DNA from: Trichoplax sp. H2
Lineage: Eukaryota > Placozoa > Uniplacotomia > Trichoplacea
Reading direction: 5' to 3'
Assembly (NCBI GenBank): GCA_003344405.1
Contig: NOWV01000018.1
Location: forward strand, 248,001-312,000
Length of the DNA stretch: 64,000 nt
In this document: positions 53,498-64,000 of the stretch, in pieces
Position numbering within the stretch: the first letter of the stretch is position 1
Layout: every line of letters starts with the position of its first letter
Notes under the pieces: generated by a model
The model's input: the letters and a program-made list of their open reading frames with translations, nothing else
Told to the model about the DNA's origin: nothing
Databases searched by the model: none
Translations under genes and position numbers: made by a program

Positions 53498-56168
53498 ATG
53501 CGATTTCTGCTATTTATAGTATGTCTGACGAGTATCTTGCCATGTAGCTGTGGGCTAAAAGTAGCTATCTTGCCAATGATGGGTGGAAGTCATGTTCTAA
53601 CTATGGATATCATCACACAACAGTTGATTGAGAGAGGACATGAGGTAAGAACAGCCATAACTAAATTGACTACAGAGTAAACTTTGATCGATCTGTTAAG
53701 GTTATAGAACAAATAAGAACATACTTAGTTGATGAAATTTCTTTGGTATCGTTTTTACTCTATGTCTATATCAATTAAGGTGTGAATAATCTTCATTACA
53801 CTATATATCTATTCTGTGCAATCGTCAGATCGATGTAAGCTGAACTGTGTTAACAGCAAGCTGCAACAACTTTATTACGTGTCTAGAAGAGATACAACAA
53901 TGATTAACTAGATAACAACCATGGAGGAAGTGATATACTACAGCTATATCGTAAATGTTTCGGTCATAGAACGTATTGTGCATTCTATGGTGCTCAAACA
54001 TTCATAGTATCGGGACTAACTGACCTATAGAATTGAGCAGAAAGCATTCAAGCAAATTATTTTGCTAAGGACGTCATGCTCAGCGCTTATTGAGCATGTG
54101 TACGTGTGTAAACGAATCTTCTTGGATTGCTAATCAAAGTAACTACTTTATTCCATCGACAAATTACTTCTATCACAAAATATTGATGGTAAAATTAACA
54201 GTAAACTATTTTTTAAACAAGCAGGATGAATCGAGTCGCCTACAAAATTTCAAACTCTGCTGAAAGATAATTTCAATACTTGGTATATTACTTGCCACGC
54301 TAGTAATTAGCTATGGATTGCTAAATTACAGGTAATTTAGTGATCCATGAACTAATATCATATGCCATGCAGATATAGTAGATAAAATAAGTGTATATAT
54401 ACATTGAATAAGTCAACTTGAGTATGTAAGTACACTGAAGCCCAAAGCACATCGTATAGCGTACGAGTATATGTATTACAATTAGATGACATGCCATTAT
54501 GATGCTTTTTATTAATATTATATACTTTTATTTATAAGCGTTTCATAAGCTGTCTCTAAATTGACAATACTGTTTACCACGTATTAATCCTCACTAAATG
54601 ATATTAACACGTATCCTGATACTTTTCCTAGACTGTAACCATCATCTCCAATCAACCCGGTCAGCTCCGAAAAATGAAACCATCTCCAACCGTTTTATAC
54701 AACGTTGAGAACCCAATTATTGCAGGCCAAAGAGCAGCCAATGTTACAAAATTATCTCTAATTGGCTTAGTTCAAAGTCTATTCGAAATACAACGACAGT
54801 ATTGTGAAGCTACCTTAGCTAACGATACACTAGTCCGGTTGCTAGACGATGTCGACATTTTCGTAACTGATAGCTTATATATCTGCGGCGTACTGGTACC
54901 AGAAATGCTTCAAAAGCCTAATATAATCATATCCCTTGGAGCAGATATTATTGGTTATCATACATTCTTAGCAGATTATGCTGATTCAACTTATATCCCA
55001 ATGCTGGGTTTTTTCCATTCTACAAAGTTAACTATGATTCAACGGGCCTTTAATGCAGCCATTAAACAATTCTTACTAATTACTTATTCATACATGTCAT
55101 CGAATTTAATGAATAGTTTACGATACAAGTTCAACATTAGCACACAGTCAAGTCATTATAGAATAAAAAGAAATCCATCGCTTTTTCTAGCTGCATGTGA
55201 TTTTGCTTTAGAATATCCGAGACCATTACCACCGAATATCAAAGTTATTGGGCCATTATCTCCTCGACCTTCATCATCATTATCTAAAGAACTTGAAGAT
55301 TATATGCAAGCTTCTGATAACGGTATCATCGTATTATCATTAGGCACGGAATTACAACTGCCTAAAGGTAAAGCTACAGAAATGTTGAAAGCTCTAGCAC
55401 AAATACCATATCGTGTGTTGTGGAAAGGTAATCAACCCGAAGAAACAATTTCAGATAACGTAAAAGTAATCAAATGGATGCCACAAAATGATATCCTTGG
55501 CCACAACAAGACGGTTGGATTTATCACACATTGTGGAGCAAACGGTTTATATGAAGCTGCTTATCATGGAGTCCCAATGATTGGAATGCCCTCAATGATT
55601 GAACAAAAAGGAAACGCAGGTAGAATGGTTGGTGCAGGTATCGGCGTACTTATTAACTATCATCAATTTCAAGCGAAGGATATAGTGAAGGCTGTTCAAG
55701 AAATAACTACCAATGGAAGGTATATGATAGTATATTAAAAGAGTAATTTATTCCTCTTATTTAGTTTACCACGGTCTAGCATAGTGTTATAGAAATAATA
55801 TAACAGCTTTTAAAATTATTTGTGCAATTGATTTATGATCAACGTTTCACTTGTATCGTTACTACTATAGTAAATTGTAATGGTCTAAATTTGTAACTAG
55901 ATACAAAGAAAATGTTATGAAGGTTTCACGTATTTTGAAAAGCAGGCCAAGAGCTCCGCGAGATGTTGTCGTTGATTGGGTCGAATATGTCGCTAATACT
56001 AATGGAGCACATCATTTAAAAGTTAAGGGTGAAGAACTCTGGCTGTATGAGTATTATAATCTAGATGTGTGCTTGTTTATCGCAATGATAATGTATTTTA
56101 TATATCTTATGATGAGAGTGTGCAAAAATATGATGTTGGGAAAGCAATCCAAGTTGAAAGATGACTAA
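53498..56168 (+). CDS. UDP-glycosyltransferase (UGT, GT1 family), membrane-anchored
   Basis: Three exons, 53498-53644, 54632-55719 and 55901-56168, in phase, give 500 residues, the usual UGT length. A signal peptide (MRFLLFIVCLTSILPCSCG) is followed by the first beta-alpha unit with the catalytic His (MMGGSHVLTMD). A candidate catalytic Asp lies in DIFVTDSLYI. The donor-binding signature (WMPQNDILGH, FITHCGANGLYEAAYHGVP, then MPSMIEQKGNA) lies at about residues 350-400. YKENVMKVSRI and DWVEYV follow, as in animal UGTs. A hydrophobic helix near the C-terminus (CLFIAMIMYFIYLMM) and a short lysine-rich tail fit a type I ER membrane enzyme with a luminal active site. It transfers a sugar from a UDP-sugar to small lipophilic acceptors; donor and acceptor cannot be told. 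The usual DQ after the signature is EQ here. No second UGT is seen beside it. Confidence 0.95.
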
Positions 56169-58449
56169 AAAATCTTTATCTCGACCATCAAAGACCGACT
56201 CAGATAAAGCAATTAGCTTAAAGAGGATAATTAAAACCCTGAAATAATATCCATATTTAATACTTATTGCTTTCTTAATAATCGTTTATAAACTAAATGG
56301 AGCATTTTTAATGTTAATATAGAAAATTGAGGATTACTATCTTGTTAATTTAAATTCAACTCCTTTAATGCACCATTTATTCGAGATTATTGATCAGTGA
56401 GTATAGTACGGTAATTAGTGAATTTCCGTTAAGTTATACTATACCATGTGACATCCCAATTTATATAAATGTATCATTGCCTAATTGGAGCAGGTAAACA
56501 ATTCTTGTTATATAATCGTCGCCACAAATATAATTTACCTGTGAAATGTTAAAAAAAAATTGTTTACTGAGCGCTTTGCTAAACTGTTACCGTTATGTCT
56601 CTCTAACTGAGCATTCCTGATTAATTAAAATAGAATTGAATTTTTAACCTTGAGATACATGTAAGCTGTAAGTTATTTATCTAATTTACCGTGATTTACA
56701 GTCAACCCTTTTATCTATTGATAACTTGTGATAGTCACTTCCTAAGATAGCCAACTCAGCTTTGACTAGATACAAAATATTCTTTTAAGTGTTTATGGGC
56801 CCTCCATTTAATAGTAGTCGTTCTGTCTGCTCTAGACACTTTCACATAAATTATTTGAAATATAAATTATTAGAAAGAGGCCTAGATCAGGGCTTAAGTT
56901 ACGAGTCATTGTTGTATGTACTGTTTAGCGACGGGAAAATTAGATACAGAATACAACTGTAATTCAAATAATCGCTACTATACCATAGGGCTTTTCAGAC
57001 GTAATAGTTACCATTAATAAAATGCCTTATTAATCCGATTCGATTTTAAATCGTAAATTTTTTTCTTTGTAATTTGATTTAGGATATATAATTACTACAA
57101 ATGATTTGATTCTCATTGTATCAACTAGCTGTATTTCATAGCTATAGCATATTCAATTTATAACTCTGTATGCACATTTAAATCTGACGTAATTAGGATA
57201 AGTAGTAATGGTACGGCCGCTAAATGATCTAGTATTCGCTTTCTATGTAAATATTGCAGGTTTCTATTTCAACAGAACTAGATATATTCGTACTAGATTT
57301 TCAATTCAGTTTGGTCTCATCATCTTTCCTATTATGTTAAATTACTAGAAAGAGCTCTGGGTTATAGTTTAAATTACTAGTCATGATTTAAAGTCTATCT
57401 ACGATAACCCTAAATAAAGAACATAACTCCAGTTTTAAAGTTAAAATGTTGCTATATCGGTTGCCTTTTTTGAAGATGAAATATTTACTGATGCTAAGCT
57501 GTTTTTCAAGCCTCTTAATTCGATTTCACGAAAAAATTTTAGTAGATCTAATATAAGAAATAATACTTTATAGCAATCATAGTTAGCGCATGATATAATT
57601 CAACTCAGCTACAGTATTTGGTTATCCTCATTCTCTATACAGCGCTTAAGATCTATCGTTTATTGAAAACTACGCGGTAATGGTGGCTGGCGTTGTCTAG
57701 GCTTTCTTCAATAGTTTAAATTACTATGGTTACTTAGCAATACAAAAAACAGAAAAATTCCGTTCACATAGTCAATATGTTATAGAAGGTTAGTTTTACA
57801 ATCAGGCTGAAATTCGTTCACCGATAAAAATTCCTTTCTAAAGACATGAAAGTCCGCTATAACATTATATTCGTATGTATTCATAACAACTGGCGTAAGG
57901 AAGCATTACGTAACGGGATCTTAATGATCGCAATTTTATTCATTAATCGTCACCGTATTGAATTTTATTACTATAGGCAGCGAGCAAGTTATCAACAAGA
58001 TAGCCTGAATTAGAATATTAATGATCATTGATTCGAGTAAACGCCAACTCCTGACAATAAATCCTATATAGCAAAAATTACATAAGTACTACATTTATGA
58101 CAATTATGACAATAGCGACGATAGTTGTTTACTTAGTTTGAAGGATAACGATGTCCTCCAACAAAGCATTAATTATTTGTTGGCATTTGATTTAAACTAT
58201 TGTTTTCCAAGGTATAATTACCTCATTTTTATAATTATATTGTTAATTTTGATGTAGCCTACAATAGCTAGCATTACGTCAAGCTCTAAAACATGAATTA
58301 GTCTTGCTTTCAAATTCTTTTATCCGCGTCGATGATTGCTTGTCACTAATTAAAGTCATCTACTCACACTTCAGAATATTACCAGAATTGATTGAATCAG
58401 CTTTAGATAGTTTCATGTTGATACCACTACTGCTATCCTTGCTGCATTC
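56169..58449. other. Intergenic stretch between UGT and the importin-beta-like gene
   Basis: About 2.3 kb of AT-rich DNA with no gene. It should contain the UGT 3' end and the promoter of the next gene. Two stretches near 56865 and 57345 share TTATTAGAAAGAG-like words and may be a decayed duplication. Confidence 0.5.
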
Positions 58450-61400
58450 ATGATGGATTTGGAGAGAATATTGGAATTACATGTTACAGTATCAATCGGT
58501 AAGTCTCAAAATACAAAGTATCAATAAAGCCAAAATAACGCTGAACATAATATTGTAATCTTATTTTAAGCGAAAATTACTTCCAACCTTGATTTTATAA
58601 CAACAATCAATAAATAGTGCCTATAACTTGCCGGAAAACATTTTACATGATATGACGGTAGCGGATACATAGAAGAATTAGATTATTAAAGGTTCAAAAA
58701 ACTGAAAACATTAAATTAGTCTATATTAGAGACTGTGACTATCAAACTTAAAGACTGTTGACAAAGTAAAGCTACATTAATTTATTGCTAGATCTGCTTT
58801 ATCACCCTCTAAAGCTACTAAGTAATGTAAGATGTTGTGAAACTCTTTGTTGATACAATGATTATTTCCCTGGATACATCGCGCTTACAAATAATTTTCA
58901 ACATTAGCGATATTGATAGTCTTCTAAAATGAATTAAAATGGGTAAAATATGTTCACTTTACAGTACTATATATCTTTCTTCTATTATCATCTATTAATG
59001 TTACAAAGTACTGTCGAACATTGTGAAAAATTTTTACTATAATTTACATTCGCCTTGACAGCTATCGCTACTTGTAATATTTTTACCGTCATAAATAATT
59101 AATCGTAGCCTTGTCAGCTAGATTAGAACTTGTGTGAGAAGTAGTTCTAAAACCCCGCACTTTATCCCACAACAATCTCGGACAATTAAAGTCAACTTCC
59201 TTCCAATTTTTGAAATGCCTAATTAGAAATTAAAAATTTAAATTACAAGCATAATTTAATTGATGATCATGTTTATAAGTTGCTGACACTTGTATCAGTA
59301 TTACTGTTATATCGCCCTTCTAAACGTACCATATCACAGTGGAAAATTTAATTCTCGAACTACGTATGATTATTAACTGATCTAGCTAATACGATCACAT
59401 TTAACTTTAGCGAGTATATTTAGTGACTTATGTCTCTAAAGCTTTATTTGAAGTTTTAAATTGGCCATAAGTTAGACAGAAGAAATTGCTCATCTCTGAC
59501 TTTTTCTTTATTACCGTACATCTTTTTCATTGTGATTAAGAACTTGATGTTTTGTTTATAATTAATTATAAATAGATCCAATTTAAAAGACTGTACCTCA
59601 TTTAAATCAGTACTCCCGGTATAAGCGTTTATTGCGATCATTATTTGAAGCTTCCTTTAAAATTTTACTTGGAGTTATAAACCGATCTAACTTAAAAAGG
59701 ATTCCTTCCGTTTCATCCAGTACCTTATATTATTCGTCATGATTGTTATTTGAAAAACATTTTCATTAATCAAAAAACATGTTCTCATCTATCTTTTATT
59801 CCAAACAGATGAAAACAAAGCATTAGATGCAGCTGTTGAACAATATTTTCAACAAGTGGAAAAAGATTTGGTAGGTAGATGGGAAATTCAAATCATACCG
59901 TAGAATATTTGTGTAGAACTCAATTATTTTTTACGTATTCGTTCTCAAGCGTCTTTTCTGTTTGACTTGATAAGATTATACTTGAAATATTACTTATGTT
60001 TTGGGCGTCGATATTAGTTTAGTCTTTGTTTACTGGAGTCTACTATAGTGTTCAATAGCAATACAATAACTTCAACAAAAGTAATAGCTTGCCTTAATTG
60101 TTTAGTAACTTGTACTGTATAGCAAGATTACCCAGGATATGTACTATAGTTCGCTATTTAATTAATGATAACAATCGATTAAAACTTGAGTCATTTATTT
60201 AGCTAAGATTATTTTACCTTACATAGCAGTATCCTCATAAATCATGAAGTTTGACTTGATCGGTATTAACAAACGTAATCGCCCAACCAAGTGCCGTTAA
60301 CAGATCTAAAAATAATATTGTTAACTTAATGGATATTCTGCTGGATTAATCTCGTTAACAAAACGGATAAGTATGCAGAGTACTTTGCCTCGCATACTCT
60401 TTTGAGTCTATCATATAGACTGGGGTTAATAAATATTATCAACTAGCTTATAATAATTAGATTATGGTCTAATCAAGAATTTATACAGCTAAAAATAGCA
60501 TTGATAACGGCCATTCTGCGGGATTGATCTCGCTAACGAAATAGATAATGCATAGATTACTTTGTCTTGCATACTCTTTTGAGTCTTATCATTAGATGGG
60601 ACTGATAAATATTATTCACTAGCTGGTAATCAAGAATTAAGACAGTTTAAAGATAACATTGTTAACGGACATTACGCTGGATTAATCTCGCTAAGGATAT
60701 AGATAAGGTGTAGATTACTTTGTCTTGCAAGCTCTTTTGAATCTTACCATTTAGAATGGGCAAATGAATACTATTAGCTAGTCGATAATCTAATCAAGGA
60801 TTAATACAGTTAAAAAACATTGATAACAGCCATTCTACTTGATCTATCCATTGTTAACAGTATAGATATAGAAAGCGTTGATGGATTTACCTTATTAACT
60901 CTCTTAAATCGAGCTACTTTGACATGATCAATCTTCTTTATCTGATAATTAATTAACCCAATCAACGATTGAAATAGTCAAAGGCAGGATGGACAGGGGG
61001 CATTCTATTAGATGCATTCATTGTTAACAGCATAGATAAAAGAAAATATTGATAACTGAGCTCTATCAATTCTTTTAAATGAAGTCATTTTTAATCAATA
61101 CTAACTGTCTGACATCTCTAATCAAGCGTTAATACATAGTTAAAGATAAGATTGATAACGGTATCCAATTTTTGATCACTTCATTTATTAGCAGTATTAG
61201 GTACCGGTAGTGTTGATCGCTATACCTTATCAGCGCTCTTCAATCGACTAATTTTAGATCAAATAATTTTGAACGTTTATAGAAGCTTACTTTATAAGCT
61301 AACTTGATGATCTAATCACGATCAATTTATTTAATAAAGAAATCATCGATAGTTAATGTTTTTACTTGATCAGCAATTTTAATTGTATTATCGGATGTTA

Positions 61401-63233
61401 TAACATAACAGAATAAACTATATTGCAGTCGAATTTTTAACATTATTCATTTTTATCTGAGTGATCATTAAAAGCTTCTTTTAAAATATTGTAAACATAA
61501 ATAAATATGTTATCGTTCAATATATATTTTATAATCTTCTAGCCAAAATTCTTAGAAACTTTGGCAAGCCTATGGGCTGATAACAATCGATCCTATCTAG
61601 CTCGGATAGCGGTAGGAATGCTTATCAAGAATTATCTTATCTATCCTTTGGATACCTTGAAAGAGAGATATTATAAAAGATGGAAAGAATTGGATAGAAA
61701 TTCTAAAGATTGTATTAAAACCGCGGTAACGTAAAAATTATTATATACGTACGATATAACCTTGTTACGGTGTTGTCTTGTCATTAGGATAGTTTAATAA
61801 GTACAGTAGTAGCTAGTGTGGAGAATATCCATATTTGTAGTGCTAGGTAAGATAAGTAATACCTTAACGTGGATGTTGTTTGTGATAGTTCATTACATAT
61901 TTGATTTGATATTGATTGTTATTGTGTCATAGATAACAGTAAGATGATTCAAGTTCTAGTTGATGATAATTGAATTAGATAACCTACGTGCTTAGATTAA
62001 GATTAAGTATGAGTAAGAGATTCAAAATATTTACTGATAGAAAAGCTATGTAAGGGTAAGGTATAATAATAATACTGTTGTTGTTCACAAATTAGACGGT
62101 TCCTATATAAACGGGAACATTTGAGTTGAGTGGGGTGGCAAGAAGTTGTAGATGTATCTTTACTAATAAAAGTTTTATCTTTACAGTATTTTACTGTGTG
62201 TGTTTAACGTTAAGTAAAAGGGCGTTTAAGTCAGTAGCTACTTATAGACTTTTACTGTACGTTACCTTGTCGCAGAAGTGAAATTGTGACAATCCTATAG
62301 ATATACTATGATTCTGTGGAGTCTTACCTTAATGATCATCTACCACTTAAAAGATGTTACAAGCACTGGATACCGAGTCAAGCCGACCTTCGTATGTTAC
62401 TGAGGTATTTGTTACCTTAATCATTAATAAATATAGTGTTTAGAATGGCTATAATTACATTAAATAATGTAAAAATTTGAAATGATACTGTAACAGAATA
62501 GCGAAATCATAGCTATTCTAGACTTTTCTGTTTGATATCGTTATTAATAAATATAATTTGTAAACGTGACATTATCAATTAACTAACGGTATAATAGGAA
62601 TTTTAGATAAACCTTGGCTATAGTACAGCATGGTTTTCCTAGTTAAATTTCTTCCACATGCTTAATTAATAGCTTATTGATATTGTTATTGCTTTCTGGT
62701 GATTTTAGTGTATTGGCTATGTTGTATACTATGAATTATTGGAGGATACCGATCCTAAATTGATTCCAGCACTAGCGGAAAACATGATTAATAAGTCCAG
62801 TTCAAAAATATTAAAAGAATCATCTGCAGAGGCTATCGGTCATATTTTTCGTTTAATGAAAAATGTGGTAAGATTTATACTTTTAACGAATTCATTCAAT
62901 GGCTTTGCTACTTTCTATTTTGTGCCGTATTGCTCAGTTTTACATTTACTGTATATTGTATAGGAGAATGATTATTTAATATTAGAATCCGATCATGTAT
63001 TAGCTGCTTTATTAAATGGGATCAATTGGAAAGATGCAAGGTAGTATCTGTATAGCATTATGGACCAATCTTCTTTCGGTGTGCACAGTTGTTTGTGTCC
63101 TTATGTAGATTAAACCCTTAGGGAGTATTTCCACTTAATATGTTTCTAATCAATTAGTCAACGTGTTCAAAATACGATAATGACAGCTTTAAGTCACTTC
63201 CTGACATATGTGAAAGAAAATATCAAAGGAGAC
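58450..63233 (+). CDS. Importin-beta-1-like HEAT-repeat protein, N-terminal part (partial)
   Basis: Seven exons in phase: 58450-58498 (two adjacent in-frame ATGs), 59809-59870, 61543-61725, 62354-62404, 62709-62867, 62964-63040, 63158-63233; the gene continues beyond the window. The first 219 or so residues read MDLERILELHVT, DENKALDAAVEQYFQQVEKD, LPKFLETLASLWADNNRSYL, ARIAVGMLIKNYLI, YYKRWKELD, MLQALDTESSRPSYVTECIG and LKESSAEAIGHIFR. They follow KPNB1 in order (LPTFLVELSRVLAN, ARVAAGLQIKNSL, YQQRWLAID, VLQTLGTET, ESTLEAIGYI). This covers the first HEAT repeats, which bind Ran-GTP and nucleoporins in importin-beta. Identity to KPNB1 is clearly lower than expected for such a conserved protein, so this is probably a divergent paralogue. 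Introns 1-3 (about 1.3, 1.7 and 0.6 kb) are the largest. Confidence 0.82.
60290..61330. repeat. Diverged tandem array of about 160-180 bp in the importin-like gene, about six copies
   Basis: Words such as CTGGATTAATCTCGCTAA recur near 60339, 60519 and 60677, with weaker relatives near 60838, 61007 and 61173. CTTGCATACTCTTTTGAGTC recurs near 60391 and 60568, and near 60726 in altered form. GATAACGGCCATTCT-like and AATCAAGAATTAATACAG-like segments recur too. Copies fade to the right. It lies entirely inside intron 2 (59871-61542). Confidence 0.8.
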
Positions 63234-64000
63234 GTAAGTTATGCCTTGTTATTTTTCTATAAGTTGAGTTCGTTCACTACGATTAAATTTTAAATTTAAG
63301 ATTATTTAATCTTGTAGTAATATTTAATAAGAGGCCTTAATTATGCTTTTTTTATACGGTAATGGCTTATTGTGCACGATATTCATTCAATTTAATTAGA
63401 GTGTAGATTTCAAAAGTAGTTGGGCATATTTTAATTTTTAAATTCTAAAGAGAGACATAAACAATGTGAATCTTATCAAGCTTTACAAAATGTTTCCTTA
63501 TTGTAGTTAGATTATGAGTTTTATATTTATATATGTCTACTTTGGTATTTAAGTTTTAACTACAGTAGATATCAAATATAAATACCTGTAATAACGGCTT
63601 CAATACTTTATTTAACTAAATTATAGTAAAGTATATATCTTAAGACTATCCGCCTCAAATCCTATTACTATCCATTTCAACTAATATTTTTTAACTTAAA
63701 TCTTTACGCTTTCATGGAATAATGACCATGATAGGCTATAAAGAATACGCTACTATTTCATCAAGAGGAAGATGAAGTGATTGATATGAAATATATAAAA
63801 TATAAAATTATCCCTGAACGCGATGATGACATATTTATTGAAAATAATGGCGTGGTTAGTCATCATATTTGGATAGATTAGTTACCTATGAGCAAAGGCA
63901 TTCCGTCATAGCTAAATTTTCCACCAAATAAATTTAAATAGGAACATAAATCCAATGGATCATTATCAAGAATAAGCAATGTTGACTACGTGGTTAAAAA
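63234..64000 (+). other. Unresolved right edge of the importin-like gene
   Basis: AT-rich sequence after the donor at 63234. A possible frame near 63758-63878 (EEDEVIDMKYIKYK) has no counterpart in importin-beta and no clear splice sites, so I treat this stretch as intron. Confidence 0.4.

Noticed and set aside
63758-63878. Acidic open stretch considered as the next importin-like exon
   Set aside because: It does not resemble the KPNB1 segment expected next and lacks convincing acceptor and donor sites.

Overview
The window is nuclear DNA from an animal. It is AT-rich, and nearly every gene is cut into small exons by short introns with GT...AG borders. I spliced the genes by eye and required reading phase to match at each junction. 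The gene set is metazoan (DNAJC13/RME-8, supervillin, NC2-beta/DR1, ICA69, SLC35F5, UDP-glycosyltransferase, importin-beta). The compact introns, AT-richness and absence of any recognisable transposon protein suit an early-branching invertebrate. Trichoplax or another placozoan is my best guess, but that is inference and I did not test it.

Layout. 73-932 (+): last four coding exons of DNAJC13, running in from the left. 7084-20132 (+): supervillin, 23 coding exons and about 1577 residues, with a repeat-filled 4.4-kb second intron. 21464-24264 (-): complete NC2-beta/DR1, seven exons, 158 residues, tail-to-tail with supervillin. 29046-30194 (+): unidentified single-exon, low-complexity ORF. 37790-40197 (+): ICA69/ICA1, six exons, including one GC-AG intron. 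43169-47139 (-): SLC35F5-type solute carrier, thirteen exons, first transmembrane exon not found. About 48.3-51.2 kb (+): weak exon-like pieces of an unidentified gene. 53498-56168 (+): UDP-glycosyltransferase, three exons, 500 residues. 58450-63233 (+): start of a divergent importin-beta-like protein that runs off the right edge.

The genes are unrelated housekeeping or cell-biological genes. DNAJC13 (endosomes), ICA69 (BAR-domain membrane trafficking) and supervillin (actin and membrane) touch membrane traffic and cytoskeleton, but nothing shows that they work together.

Non-coding DNA is marked by many local tandem arrays (units of about 27, 130, 160-180, 180 and 280 bp) and by a pentanucleotide, TACTG/CAGTA, that occurs in both orientations. 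It gives dense GTACTGTAC islands near 24.5 kb and 32.7-33.6 kb and is scattered elsewhere. I see no ribosomal RNA, convincing tRNA, CRISPR array, operon or transposase. The most interesting items are the repeated LRGTGRR-type motif in the supervillin N-terminus, the TACTG/CAGTA islands, the in-frame 180-bp repeat near 53 kb, the divergent importin-beta copy, the GC-AG intron and the orphan ORF at 29 kb.
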